A DNA stretch of 64,000 nt from Tolypeutes matacus (GCA_026826555.1 JAKSZT010053923.1:226789-290788), one strand, 5' to 3'; counted from the stretch's first letter, positions 11,529-24,590 are shown. Numbers and translations are program-made. The notes: generated by a model not told the origin, from the letters alone.

Positions 11529-12040
11529 ATATCATGCCAGGGACTCACTAATGGGGTATAGTTTTTCTCCCAGAAGTTAGAGAACAGAGAGATCCAAGTG
11601 CAGTTTTTGTCCACGCAATTTCCAGACCAGCTATCAGATGGTGCTTGTTGGTGTACTTTTCTATAGATGTGTATCGCCATACTCTTTTGTTTTGGTCTGC
11701 CCGGGGGTGATATTTAAAGCAGCCTCCATTGGTTTAATTCACTAATGAAAAATCCCCTGATACCACTTCCATTTTCTCTTGTAACAGCTGACAAGAAGAA
11801 AGATATCTGTTCCCCCCTCAGCTTGCTGAGGGGAAGGGAGCCCTTCCTAGCAGCCAGGAGGTTTAGTAATACATTTGTAGTTTCAGGTTCTTTCTCTCTC
11901 TGTCCCTCACCCTTCTGAGAGTTGTGAAGCACTGTCTTAGTCTGCTAACCCCCAAATCAGGTCTGTCAGGCAGCTTTTGGCTCTTTCTCCATTGTTTTTG
12001 TAAGAAAGCTGAGTCTTGCCTGCCTAATCTGCCATCTTCC
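11529..12040 (-). promoter_or_regulatory. L1 5' UTR and 5' end
   Basis: This is the 5' UTR of the older minus-strand L1, collinear with 28,505-29,095 ('agggactcactaatg' to the 5' end). On the minus strand the element starts near 12,040 with tgggaagatggcagattagg. This contains AAGATGGC, the YY1-type motif at the 5' end of many mammalian L1s. The UTR is only about 0.5 kb and lacks the tRNA-like segment seen in other copies, so it marks another subfamily. Confidence 0.78.
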
Positions 12041-12234
12041 CATAATAATGTAATAACTTTTTAAGGTAGTTTCAAAAGTAATATAATATATATTGATGAC
12101 TGCATGACAATTAAAGCCACAAGTGCTCTTGAGCATGCAAATAGAGCAAAGGTTCAACAGGAGTTCAAAAATTTGAAGTTAATGACAAAGTATGAGTAAT
12201 AATGAAAGACTAGATATGTGTTTATTTTCTAAAT
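12041..12234. other. Unassigned spacer
   Basis: About 190 bp of AT-rich DNA between the L1 5' end and an L1 3' UTR fragment. No gene or repeat was recognised. Confidence 0.5.
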
Positions 12235-12525
12235 ATTCAATGCTTCAATATATGTATATCAATCGTAGCAGATGTACCATCCACATGTAAAATGTTAATA
12301 GGGGACAATTAAAAAGGAAGAGGGCATTGGGTTATATGTGAATCTCTCATATTTCTATTTGATATTTCAGGAACCTAAAGGTGCTTTGAAGAGAAAGGTA
12401 AAAAAATAAAACACTGGAAGTGTATATGGAAGAAATTGTCACTGTAGATACAAGATAATAAGTCTTACAGTGATGAAAGATATATTGTATAAAAAAATTT
12501 TATGTTCCAAATTTTTTACTTTTTT

Positions 12526-15500
12526 ACTTTTATTTTTTTATTTTTTCCTACCTTATTATTTTTTAAAGAAGCTTTAGATTACATAAATGTTACACAAAAA
12601 ATATAAAGTATTCCTATATGCACAACACCCTTCCCCTACTACACTTTGCCACATCAATGACATCTTTCATTAGTGTGGTACATTTCTTTCCATTGGTGAA
12701 CACATATTGAAGCATTGCTACTAACCATGGACTATAGTTTACATTATAATTTACATTCTGCCTGCACAATTTTATAGGTTATGACAAAATGTATAATGGC
12801 ATTGCAGTTGCATGCAGAACAATTCCAAAGTCCTGAAATTCCCACATATACCATCTATTATTTCCTTTCTCTCCTTTCAGAACCCCTGGTGGCCAATGCC
12901 TTTATATCAATGATAAATGGTTTTCCATTGTTAGAATAATGTCTAAAATAGAATGATAATAATTCTATCTTAGTTCATTGTTCATTCCTCAAACTTTAGG
13001 ATTTGGGGATGGTGATGCCTACTCAGTTTCCAATTGAGAAGGGGCTTAGATCACATGGGGCAGATGGATGGAACTATCTTGCTTGCAGTTGCAGACTCTC
13101 TCTGTTTCTTGGGATGGTCATTGTCCATCATCATCTCCTTCTTAGATGTCCTGGGTGAGTCCAAAGAACTGGAAAGTAGGTGTTGCAACTCTGCTGAGAT
13201 TTAGAACTGACACATGAAATGAACAAAGATTTACATTTCTGGGACATATATTTAACAACGATGGTGATAACTATAGGTTCAAACAAAAGGGGCAGAAGAG
13301 CCATGTGTAGTGAAACTATAAAGGAATCTAATGCTGTTACAAAGTAGGGCCACTGACCGGGTCTCTAGAGCCCTCAGTAACCCCTCTGTTTGAGTCACTG
13401 TTTATGGTGGCAGTCAATGAGATCCTGCTGAGACGTGCATAAGCATAACCTCTGGAATGACCTACCAACTCACTTTGAAATCTCTTAGCTATAAAACCCA
13501 TTTGCATTTAATATTTCCCCCTTTTGGCCAAGGTGTTTTCCCAGATAGTTGGCACTTGGTAATAATCCCTCAATGCCAGGGGAAACATCCCTGGGCATCA
13601 AGTCCCATGTCAATGAGAAGATAGTAAATTTTTATGCTTTTTGGCTTAGAGAGAGGCCAAATTTGAACAACAAGGAGTCTTTGAGGAAGTAAATACCAGG
13701 CAATATATAATACTCAGCTAAGTTTGAATTTCACAAGAAAAGGTTCATAAATACAATCATAAATATCAAGGACCTTGTGTAATGGTCTGTCTTCCTTCAC
13801 TAGGCACTGCCCCTATACACAGGGGATTCTTGCCATTCTATTATAGAGAATATAGAACAATTCCTAGGATGGGAATTAAATATTCTTTCAGTTATTTTGT
13901 GGGTCTCCACTCACTAGGGCAATGCCCCATGAACATTTAAACATATGCATATGACTTAGAGGCATGCCCCATGTGCAATGCCTACCCACACATCCCCCCA
14001 TCACTGGCACCCAGCATCAGTGATCCTCCCCTGTCACAATTATAAACTTTATGTAATCCAAAAACTCTCCAAAAATGAAGCCATCAAAAAAATAACAGAT
14101 AAAATTTTTAAGAAATTAAAATTATAATAATAGTTTTTAAAATAGCAAATAAAATAAAAAATGAATAATTGAAATAAAATAAGTTTTTTAGATATTGTGT
14201 CATTCATTTCTGTAAGATCTATTGTCTTGTATACAGTGCCAATTTCTTCCATATATTCCCCCAGTGTCTTATTTTTTTCAATTTACCTTCAAAGAACCTT
14301 TAGGTTACAGAAAAATTAAACAGAAAATATAGGGCATTCCCATATATACAATGCCCTCTCCCTTTTCCACTCTCACCTATTAATAATATTTAAAATAAAG
14401 ATGGTACATTTGTTAACATTTATATACAAATATTGAAGCATTGCTACTAACCATGGCCAATGATTTACATTATGGTTTACATTTTACACTGTATAGTTTT
14501 CTAGGTTTTCATTAAATTTAAAATGGCCTGTCAGTTATTGTAAGATCATGCAGAACATTTCCAATACCCCAAAATGCCTTATGTTCCATCTATTTTATTC
14601 TTCCCTCCCTCTCCCCTCAGAACCTATGGTAACTACTAACTTTCAATTTTTGAAGAATAATATTTATAGTTACTTGCATTATTATTGAGGGCTTGACATA
14701 ATGGCCTTTTTTCTATTATTAGGAAATGGCTATGTTCTCAAAGAATTCTTGGCCCTCTCACTGAGAACATAGGAGGACTCACAAGAATCAGAGTTTATTA
14801 TGTGGCTCTTCACCCACTGAGATAACACACTATGACAACATAAACACTTACATATTCCATAGAAACATGCCACAGATGTTCCCTATCCCACCTACACCAC
14901 ACACCCAACACCCTACACCAATAACCCTGCTATATTTGCCAAAAGAACATTCCAACAATTGTAGTTTTAACCACATACCTGCAAATCCCCAGAGTTCACC
15001 TGCTCCTTCCTACAACCCTCCCCCAGTTCTATGGATAGTCCAACCCAACACCCCTGCTCTACTTTCCCTCTCAGACCAACAGCACCAAACTCAATCACAT
15101 CACCACACCATTCTCATGCCCAACCACTACCCAACCACACCATTCCAGCTTATCATAAATTTTTCCTATATGGGCATCAGCTCACCACCTTCTACTCCCT
15201 TTCTGTCTACTGTTAACTTATATTCCAGACTCTAGCTCTGTGAGTTTGAGTTATATCAGTGAGGTCATGTAGTATTTGTCCTTCAGTGCCTGTTTACTTC
15301 ACTTAACATAAGGTCTTCAAGATTCATCCATGTTAACCCATGTGTTAGTACTGCATTCCTTCTTAAGGCTGAGTAATATTCCATTGTATGTATATACCAA
15401 TCTTTACTTATTCATTTATCTGTTGATGGACTTTGTGTTGCTTTCAACTTTTGGCAATAGTGAATAACGTGACTATGAACATTGAAGTGTCTATATCTGT

Positions 15501-15684
15501 ATGCATTCCTGCTTACAATTCTGAGTATATCCCAGCAGTGGGATTGCTGTATAATATAACATTTCTATATTTAGCTTCCTGAGGAACCACCAAACTGAAT
15601 CCACAATGGCTGCACCATTCTACATTCCCACCAACAGTGGAAAAGTGTTCCATTTCCCCCACATCCTCTCCAACACTTATTTGG
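12526..15684 (-). mobile_element. 5'-truncated L1 (ORF2 end plus long 3' UTR) inserted in another L1
   Basis: Minus-strand L1 with a T-rich tail at 12,520-12,560, then the distal 3' UTR unit (to about 14,260), the proximal unit (14,260-15,240) and ORF2 C-terminal sequence (15,240-15,684; antisense of '...ctgaggaaccaccaaactg' and 'ccaacaacactt'-type blocks). Its two 3' UTR units start with related blocks ('cctaccttattatttttt...aaagaagctttagattacat' and 'cagtgtcttattttttt...aaagaacctttaggttacag'), which shows the tandem structure directly. No clear target-site duplication was resolved because both flanks are A/T-rich. Confidence 0.8.
15300..15684 (-). pseudogene. L1 ORF2 C-terminal remnant
   Basis: Antisense of the end of ORF2: 'ggtcttcaagattcatccatgtt', 'gagtaatattccattgtatg' and 'tgttgatggac' are the usual antisense landmarks of the L1 C-terminal coding region. 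It is broken by stops and has no long open frame. Confidence 0.8.
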
Positions 15685-17385
15685 TTTTTTAATTATTATT
15701 TTATTTTCTTAACAATTTTATTTGGTAATAGTTTTGGTTTCATTATTGGGAAGGGTTTGATCACAAAAGGGCCACAACTGTGGCAGGGGAGGACCACTGG
15801 TATGGGGTGTCAGTGATGGGAGATTTGTGGGGAGGGATGCATGTGGGGCATGCTTCTGACATATGAATATGTTCAAGTGTTCATACAGCATTGTCTTGGT
15901 GGGTGGAGACCAACACAATAACCAAAAGAATATTGAAGTCCCATCCTTGGGAGTCCTACTACATTCTCTCATAGAACAGCAAGGATTCCCCAAGTCCATG
16001 GGCAGTAGCTAATGAATGAAGACAGACTGTTATGCCAGGCCCTTGATATTGATGATTGTACTTATGAACATTTACTTGTGAAATTGAAACTTAGCCTAGT
16101 AATATATATTGCTTAATATTTACTTTGTGAAAGCCTCCTTGTTGCTCAAATGTGGGCTTTCTTTAAGCCAAACTCTGTATATGAATGCATTACCTTCCCC
16201 CTGGTGTGGGACATGACTCCTGGATATAAGCCTCCCTGGCACTGAAGGACTAATCTCAAATGATAACTAAAGATGCATTTGGAAAAAGACCTTGACCAGA
16301 AGTGGAAATATTAAATGCAAATGAGCTTTTATGGCTAAGAGATTTCAAAGTGAGTAAGGAAGTCATTCCTGAGGTTATGCTTATACACATCTCAGCAGAG
16401 TCTCATTGACTGCCACCATAAACAGTAATTCAAGCATTGGGGCTCCTGAGTAGTTTTAGTGACATCTAGACACTATAAGCAAGGCAGATAAGCTCAAGAA
16501 CTTTGCACCCTGTCAGTGTCCTTACTTTGGAATTTATGTTCCCCAGTGTAATAGAGTTAGACTCATTCGTAGTTTCCCTACACATGGCTCTTCTGCCCCT
16601 TTTATTTAATCATATAATTAGCACTATACTTCTTAAATAAATGTTCCAGAGACTTAACTTTTTAATCTGTACATGTGCCAGTTGAGCCTGATTCTCAGTA
16701 GAATCTCAATATGTTGTTGAATCTCAGGAGAGTTGCAACAACTACTCTCCAGCTCAATGAAATCCCTCAGAGCAACTAACAAGAAGTTGATGATGGACAA
16801 TGCCCACCCCAAGAAATAGAGAGTGTCTGCAACTGCAAACAAGATAGTTCCATCCATCTGTCCCATGGGATCTAAGCACCCTCTCAATTAGAAACAGAGT
16901 AGACATCACCATCCCAAAAGTCTCAAGAGTCAGGAATGAACAATGGACTAAAGTGGGCTTATTATTGTTTTAGCAATGGAAGAATTCTTATCATTGATAT
17001 AAAGGCAGTGGCCACCAGACATTCTTAGGGGAGGGAGAGGGAAGAATGGGTGTAAACTGGGGGCATTTTTGGGATATTGGAATTGTCCTGTATGGCATTG
17101 CAATGACAGAGGCAAGCCATTATATATTTTGTTAGAACCTATAAAATTGTGCAGGGCAGAATTTAAACTTTAATGTAAACTATAGTTCATGGTTAGTAGC
17201 AATGCTTCAATATGTGTTCATCAATTGTAACAAATGTCCCACAACTAATGAAACATGTTGAAAATGTGGGACAGTGTTGGAGAGTGAGTGGTGGAGAATT
17301 TGGCAGTCCCCTGTATGTTTTATGTAACATTTATGTATTCTAAACCTTCTTTAAAAATAAAAAAAAATTAAAACAAAAAGAAGAA

Positions 17386-17559
17386 TGGGATATTTTGAGA
17401 ATCCACTGGGTTGTTTCTATAAACAATAGGAAGCTCTATAAAATGAGAAGTCTCCTTTTAAACACCTAGAAGAGAATAAAATTATGGTGTTAATTTTCTA
17501 TTGTTTATTTGAATAAAGTTTCTATTTTATCCAATTTTATTACAATTTCAACTAAAATT
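17386..17559. other. Unassigned spacer
   Basis: About 170 bp of AT-rich sequence between two L1 pieces, with no recognisable feature. Confidence 0.45.
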
Positions 17560-17985
17560 TTTGTTCAAAAAGAAAATGATTCTACACAATCAACAGAAAA
17601 CACATTTGCATGTAAATCAATGCAAGCACTAATAAAACTTCAGCAGCATCCTTAATATAAGAGGAAAAAGTAATCTTTAAATTTATGTGGGAATCCAAGA
17701 GGCCTCATGTAGTCAAAACAATCTTGAAATAGAAGAATAGGGTTGGACCTCTGATAAAGATTTTATTTCCATGCTATATAAAGAGATCATTCAGCTCAAC
17801 AAGAAAAGGGCAAGAAATCCAACTTAAAAATGGGTGAAAGACTTAAATAGACATTTCTTCAAAAAGGAAACACAAATGGTGAAAAAGCACATGAAAAAAA
17901 TGGGTCAATATCACTAGCAATTAGGGTAATGCAAATCAATACTACAATAAGCTATTATATATCAAAGGCCTCATGGAAAGACCAG

Positions 17986-18028
<43 letters not shown>

Positions 18029-18505
18029 CTGGAGAGGATGTGGAGAAATATGAACACTCCTTCAACCTTGATGGGAATGCAGAATGGTGCAGCATTTGTG
18101 GAAGACAGTTTGGCAGTTCCTCAGGAAGCTAAATATAGAGCAGCCATATGATCTGGCAATCACTCTACTAGGAATATATCTGGAAGAAATGAAAACCCTG
18201 ATGCAAACAGGCATTTTCACACCAATGTTCATAGTGGTGTTATTCGTGATTGCCAAAAGATGGAAACGAACAACCCAAGTGTACATCAACTAATGAATGG
18301 ATAAATGAAATTTAATATACATATACAATGGAATACTATGCTACTGTAAAAAAGTGAAATTGGGACACACGTGATAACATGGATGAACCTTGAGGACATT
18401 ATGCTGAGTGCAATAAACTAGACACTAAAGAACAAATATTGTATGGTCTCACTAATATGAACTAAATATGAAGAATGAACACATGGAGTTAAAACCTACA
18501 GTATA
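17560..18505 (+). pseudogene. L1 ORF2 C-terminal region, plus strand
   Basis: This plus-strand ORF2 3' end contains the usual 'atgggtgaaagacttaaatagacatttcttc' region, then 'gagaggatgtgg' and a protein stretch at 18,084-18,293 with FLRKLNIEQPYDLAITLLGIYLEEMK and FTPMFIVVLFVIAK. An uninterrupted run of 35 A (17,991-18,025) replaces the short A tract normally present before the 'ggagaggatgtgg' block. Stops and frameshifts break the frame. Its 3' UTR probably resumes at 20,800, after an inserted L1. Confidence 0.85.
17991..18025 (+). repeat. A35 run inside ORF2
   Basis: Thirty-five consecutive A at the position where the young L1 copy has seven (43,934-43,940). A similar A20 run sits at the same ORF2 position at 55,035-55,054. 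Confidence 0.9.
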
Positions 18506-20795
18506 CTCTAGCGATTCTTGCCACTCTATGAAAGAATGTAGCAGGACTCCCCAGGATGGGAATTCAATATTCCATCATTTATTCTGTGGGTCTCCACCCA
18601 CAAAGTCATCACCATATGATCACATGAACACATTCACACTCCACAGAAGCATGCCCCAAGCACATCCACACACACATATCCCCTCACTGCCAGCATCCCA
18701 GACTAGTGATCCTCCCCTACCACAGCTACAATCTTTCTGCAACCCAAAACCTCTCCCAAAAACAAGCCAACAAAAATAACAATAAAAAAAATTAAAACAT
18801 AAAAATTAAAAATATTTTTGTTTTACATTGTTCCTTTCATCACAGTAAGATCTCTTATCTTTTATGTATATTGATAACTTCTGAATGTTTCCCCAGTGTC
18901 CTATTTTTTATCACATTATTTTTCAAGAAGCTTTGGGTTACAGAAAAGTTACATGAAAAATATAGAGGATTCCCATACACACCACTCCCTCCCCACCACA
19001 TCCTCCCCAAGAATAACATCCTACATGAGTATGGTACATTTGTTGCAATTGCTGAACAAATATCGAAGCATTCCTACAAACCATAGTCAGTTCTGTACAT
19101 TATGGTTTACGTTTTGTACTGTATACTTTTATAGTTTCTGACAAAATGTATAAAGGTCTGTATCTGTTATTGCAAGATTATGCAGAACTCTAATGTCCCA
19201 AAGATGCCCCATTTTCCACCCATTCTTCCCTCTCCCTTCCCTCAGAACCACTAAGTTGGAAATTTTGAAGAATAAGGTTCATAGTTAAATGCATTAATAT
19301 TGAAGCCTTGAAACACTGGTCTGTTTTCTTTTATTAGATGCTGCCAATATACTCAAAATGCCCTTGCCTCTATATTTGAGAACATAGCATTGCTCCCCAA
19401 GATAAGAGTTTAATATTTTTTTGTTTATTGAGTACATGGGCACTGCTTAGCAAAGGAGGGTATACCAATGTTTGATGCTTGCACTTAAGAAACTTGGTCT
19501 TGTAAAATTGAAACTTGGCTTAGTAATATATATTGCCTAAGAGTTACTGCCTGAGGGTCTCCTTGTTGCTCAAATGTGGCATTTCTCTAGGCCAAACTCA
19601 AAATATAAATTCACTGCATTCCCCCTGACATGGGACATGATTCCAAAGAATAAGCCTCCCTGACACTGAGGGACTAATACCAAGTGCTAACTAATGATGC
19701 ATTTGGAGAAAGACCTTGACCAGAAGAGGAAATATTAAATGCAAATGGGTTTTTATGGCTAAAAGATACCAAAGTGAGTCAGGAAGTCATTCCAGAGGTT
19801 ACACATATGTATGTCTCAGGAGGATCTCAGACTGCCACAGTAAACAGTACCTCAAGTAGGGGTGATCCTGGGGGCTCTAGGGACATATAGATGCTATAAG
19901 CAGAACAGATAACCCCAGGAAATCAGCACCCCATCCATGGGCCTTGCTTTGGAATATATAATAACCCATGTCCCCCAATATATCTGAATTAGACCCATTT
20001 ATCATTTTCCTACACATGGCTCTTCTGCCCCATTTACTTGAACCTATAATTAGTACTATACCCATTAAAAATATGTCCTAGAGACTTAAATCTTCTGGCT
20101 GTTCATATGCCAGGTGAGCCCTGAATCTCAGCAGAGCTGCAGCCAATACCTACTCTCCAGTTCACCCCCTCACCCAAGACAACTAACAAAAAAATGATGA
20201 TGGACAATGCCCATCTCAAAAAATAGAATATCTACAACTTCAAGCAGGATAGTTCTATCCATCTGCCCCATGGAATCTAAGCTCCCTCTTAATCAGAAGC
20301 AGAGTGAGCATCACCATAGCAAAATCCTCAAGATAGAGGAATGAACAAACACAAGGGGGGAATGCATCTATGGACTAAAGTAGACTTATTATTATTCTAG
20401 TAAAGGAAGAACTTGTAACATTGATATAAAGACTAGTGACCAGAGTTTCTGGGTGGAGGGAGAGGGAGAATAAGTATAATATGTGGCATTTGGGAGAGTT
20501 TGGAATCATTCTGCATTATGTTGTAATGGAAAATTCATTGTACATTTTGTCAAAATGTATAAAATAGTGCAATGCAAAGTGTAGAACATAGTGTAAACTA
20601 TAGGTCATGCTTATTGGCAGTGCTTCAGTATGTGTTCATCAATTGTAACAAATGTACCACACTAGTGAAAGATGTTGTTAATATGGGAAGTTGTTGGAGG
20701 AAAAGGGGCTGGGGTATATGGGAATCAGCTCTGTTTTTGATGTAACATTTATGAAATCTAAAGCTTCTTTAAAAATGAAGAAAAATTAAAAACAT
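18506..20795 (+). mobile_element. Twin-primed (5'-inverted) L1 3' UTR insertion
   Basis: 18,506-19,435 is L1 3' UTR in minus orientation, running from the middle of the distal unit to the proximal unit. 19,436-20,795 is the same UTR in plus orientation from the middle of the distal unit to the poly(A) end ('cttctttaaaaatgaagaaaaattaaaa'). The two halves abut at the same UTR point (equivalent to about 56,960 of the L1 at 49-58 kb), the usual mark of twin priming. The flanks 'ttaaaacctacagtatac' and 'ttaaaaacatagagtacac' look like a diverged target-site duplication. Confidence 0.78.
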
Positions 20796-20799
20796 AGAG

Positions 20800-21297
20800 T
20801 ACACATTACTAGGAGATAGTTTGAGGGCTGAGAAAAGGTACTGATGCTTAAAATATGTAGAATTTTCCATTCACTTCACTGTAAAGTATGGAAATGGACA
20901 GGGTTTATGGTTACATATTATAGTAAGTATAACTAACACAGCTGGTATATAAATGAGATTGGGGCTAAAAATGACAGTTTATATCAAGTGATGTAAATAT
21001 CAGTTGAAAGAAAGCTAGAGAAGAATCTAGGGACTGAATAATATAGTAAACCCAGAGGTGGATGGTGATTCTGGTTAATAGTACAAATGCAAGAATGTAC
21101 TTCAATGAGCTAGAACAAATGTATGTCACTGTTAAAAGGTAATAAGAACATGGTGGTGTTAATCTTTGGAAATGAATAGAAAAGGTGAAAGTACAACTAT
21201 TATGTGGGTATGAAAGCAAAAGTCTAAAGTTATGTATATTGCTAAAAGGAAAGCTAAAATATGTAACATGGAATTGTATAGCATAGTAAAACAACAT
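20800..21297 (+). mobile_element. Older L1 3' UTR, left part
   Basis: This plus-strand sequence resembles 37,250-37,440 ('gaatgtacttcaatgag', 'tctttggaaatgaatagaaaaggtg', 'aaaggaaagctaaaatatg'), a short L1 3' UTR type different from the 2.77-kb one. It is interrupted at 21,297 by a twin-primed L1 and continues at 22,114. It is probably the 3' UTR of the ORF2 fragment at 17,560-18,505. Confidence 0.6.
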
Positions 21298-22113
21298 GTT
21301 ATAATTTCTTCCATTGCTTGAATCACAATATGTCTACAACAGAATACCATTAAGTCCACTCTAGTCCATAGCTCTTCCCCCAATCCTGAGGGGACTGGGA
21401 TGGTGACGTCCACTCCACCTCCAAGTGAGAGAGGGCTTATATCCCATGTATACAGTGGATGGGATTATCCCGCCTGCAGATGCAGGCCCTCTCCATTCCC
21501 TGGGATGGCCGTTGCCCATCATCATCTCCTCGCCAGGTGACTTGGATGAGTCCATTGAGCTGTAGGGTAGGAGTTGCATCTCCACCGAGATTCCAGGCAC
21601 AGCTGGCACATAGGTAGGCCAGAGGCTCCAGTCTCTGGAAGTATACCTAAAATGTCAGGGAGGGGAAGGGCAGTTGAAAAACAGGGGCTTTTTCGGGACT
21701 TGGGGGTTGTCCTGAGTGGCATTATGGTGACAGATGTAGACCATTTTACATCAGCATATACCATGCAGAACTGTGTGGGAGAGAGTGTGGTCTACTACAT
21801 GAACTGTGGTCTATGCTTGGTGGCAAGGCCTCAGGATGTGTATATCCATTATGGGTGATGTGGCACATTGATGAAGGATGTTTGTGTGGAATGTTGTGGG
21901 AGGTGTGGGAGGTGGGGAACATGGGAATCCCTGTAATTTCTGTGTAATATCTAGGTAATCTAAGCACCTTTTTAAAAATATGTATATGTATAAAAAATTA
22001 CATTTATGTAAGCAAATGCACATATATGCATATATATTTATATATCATTTTACTAATATTGGTATGTATTGTGAAAAATTTGATTTTTACCCACAATAAA
22101 AAAATTAAATTTA
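21298..22113 (+). mobile_element. Young twin-primed L1 3' UTR insertion
   Basis: 21,298-21,652 is minus-strand and corresponds to about 46,240-46,590 of the youngest L1. 21,653-22,113 is plus-strand and corresponds to about 46,635-47,090, ending 'ttacccacaataaaaaaatt'. Both parts are very similar to the 2.77-kb 3' UTR of the two young copies. Only about 45 bp are missing at the inversion point. This is a clear 5' inversion made during target-primed reverse transcription. Confidence 0.88.
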
Positions 22114-22795
22114 ATTTTAAAAAAACACATATGGAATATGAATATGGGTAAAATTGCATATTAAAGACTGTTTTTCCTTGAATCTAAACAAATGTATGTT
22201 AATACTAAAGATGTTAATATCAGACAAAAAATATGCTGTTTAATAAAACTAACACAAAGTAATACATATTGCATGAGTCCATTTATATAAAATGTAAATA
22301 TAAATCAATTTATAAAGATGAAATTTGATCAGTGGTTTTGTAGGGATGAGAAAGGACTGCAAAGGGTGTGGAATTTTTCTTCATGGAGTAATGAAATTGT
22401 TCTAAATGTTTTGTGGTGATAAATAAACAACATTGTGAATATGCTAAAAACCATTGATCATACACTTTGGATAGATCATATGGTATGTGAATATACCTCA
22501 ATAAAACTGCTTAATAAATAAATAATTTTGTAAGAATAGCCAGAACTAGCAGCATTGTACAGCAGGGGAAGCATAGAGAGATTGAGAAGTGAAGAATTTT
22601 CTTTGTTAGGTTGTCTGTGTTTCCTTTTTTGTTTATTATCATTAGTGTTGAAATAATGAAAATGCTCTAATAATGATTGAAATGATGAATACACAACTAT
22701 GTGGTTATACCAAATTCCCTTGATTGTACACTTTGGATGAATTGTATGCTTTATTAATATGTATCAGTAAAATTGATTTGTTTCAAAAAGATAAA
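22114..22795 (+). mobile_element. Older L1 3' UTR right part with L1M-like 3' end
   Basis: 22,114-22,200 continues the older L1 ('gcatattaaagactg' against 'gcatatataagactg' at 37,455). 22,215-22,530 reads like an L1M-type 3' end ('gcatgagtccatttatataaa', 'ggtgataaataaac', 'tgaatatacctcaataaaactg'). 22,540-22,795 again matches 37,500-37,730 and ends 'tcagtaaaattgatttgttt'. So an L1M-like piece sits within the older UTR. Confidence 0.6.
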
Positions 22796-24590
22796 AATTG
22801 GATCTGTCATTGCAATGTCATGTGGGACAATTCCAATGTCCTGAAAATGTCCCCCTGTTACACCTATTATTTCTTTCTCCTTCCCATCAGAAACTCTGGT
22901 GACCACTGCCTTTATATCTATGATACAAGTTATTTTATTGCTAGAAGAAAAAATCTATAATAGAATAAAAATAAGTCTACTTCAGTTCATTGTTCATTCC
23001 AGAGAATTTGAGGGTGTAGATGCCCACTCTGTTTCTAATTGAGAGGAGGCTTAGATCACATGGGGGAGATGGACAGAACTATCTTGCTTGCAATTGCAGA
23101 CACTCTCTATTCTTGGGGTGGGTATGATCCATCATCTCCTTGTTAGTTGTGCTGGGTGAGTCCAGTGAACTGGAGACTCAGGCACATGAAGAGACCAAAG
23201 ATTTAAGTCTCTGCAACATATATTTAATGAATATAGTGCTAATTATAGGTTAAAATAAAAGGGGCAGAAAAGCCATGTATAGGGAAATTATAAATGAGTC
23301 TAATTAGGTTACCCTGGGGAGCATAAATTCCAAAGTAAGGACCACTGACAGGGTACTGAATTTCTGAGCCTGTCTGCACTGCTTATAGTGTTTAGATGTC
23401 TCTAGAGCCCTCAGGAACCCCACTGTTTGAGGCACTGTTTACAGTGGCAGTTAATGAGATCCTGCTGAGATGTGTATAAGTGCAACCTCTGGAATGACCT
23501 CCCAAATCACTTTGAAATATCTTAGCTATAAAAAATCATTTTTATTTATTACTTCCCCTTTTGTTCAAACTCTTTTTCCAGATGTAGCACTATTTGGTGC
23601 TTGGTAATAATCCTCAGTGCCAGGGAGACTCATCCATGGGAGTCATGTCCCATGCTAGGGGGAAGGTACTAGAATTATATGCTGAGTTTACCTTAGGGAG
23701 AGGCCACATTTGAGCAACAGGGAGGTAACTCTTAGGCAACATATAATATTAAGTTAAGTTTCAATTTCACAATAAAAGGTTCATATGTACAATCATCAAT
23801 ATCAAGAGCCTGGCATAATGATCTGTCTTCCTTCACTAGGCACTGCTCTTATACAAGGGGATTCTTGCCATTCTATTAGAGAATGTAGCAGAACTTCCCA
23901 GGTAAGGACTTCAATATTCTTTCAGTTATCGTGTGGGTATCCACCAACCAAGACAATACCCCATGATGACTTGAATATATTCCTATGCCTTAGAGGTATG
24001 CCCAGGTGAACCCCTCCCCACACTTCCTCCATCACTGACACCCCATAGATTCTCCTCTGCCATAGTTTTGACCATTCTGTGATCCAAAACCTCTCCAAAA
24101 ATGAAGCCAAAAAATAAGCAAATAAAATTAATAAGAAAATAAAATAATAATAATTTTAAAATAACAAATAAAACACAAAAATAAAAATAGAAAATTAAAA
24201 AATTTGAAATAAAAATTTTTATACATTGTTTCTTTCATCACTGTAAAAGCTGCTAACTTGTATGTACAGTGACAATTTCTTCTGTAAGTTCCCCCAGTGT
24301 CTTTTTTTTTCCTTTATCTTCAAAGATTTAGGTCACAGAAAAATCACAAATAAAATATAGGGGATTCCCATATCCCCATGCCCTCTACCTCTTCCACTCT
24401 CCCCTAGCAATAACATTTTACATGTAAATGTTACATTTTTTACAATTGATATAAAAATATCAAGCATTGCTACTAAGCATGATCAATGGTTTACATTACG
24501 GCTTACATTTTGCACCATACACTTTTATAGGTTTTGGTGAAATTTAAAATGGCCTGTATCTGTTATTGTAAGATCATGCAGAATTATTTT
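22796..24590 (-). mobile_element. L1 3' UTR fragment, minus strand
   Basis: Minus-strand copy of the long L1 3' UTR: 22,800-24,290 is the distal unit ('ctctggtgaccactgcctttatatc', 'tcatgtcccatgctaggggg', 'cctcagtgccagggagactcat'), and 24,295-24,590 the start of the proximal unit ('cccccagtgtctttttttttcc...tttaggtcacag'). It lacks the extreme 3' end and poly(T), so it is truncated on both sides or joined by rearrangement. Confidence 0.78.

Larger units (their letters stand above)
12235..17385 (+). mobile_element. L1 3' UTR copy (plus), split by a minus-strand L1
   Basis: 12,235-12,525 matches the end of the proximal 3' UTR unit of the L1 at 49-58 kb (56,300-56,570; 'ccacatgtaaaatgttaat' and 'tcttacagtgatgaaagac'). 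15,685-17,385 matches the whole distal unit (56,640-58,280) and ends in 'cttctttaaaaataaaaaaa'. The two pieces are adjacent in the reference copy, so this is one plus-strand 3' UTR interrupted by the minus-strand element at 12,526-15,684. Confidence 0.8.
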
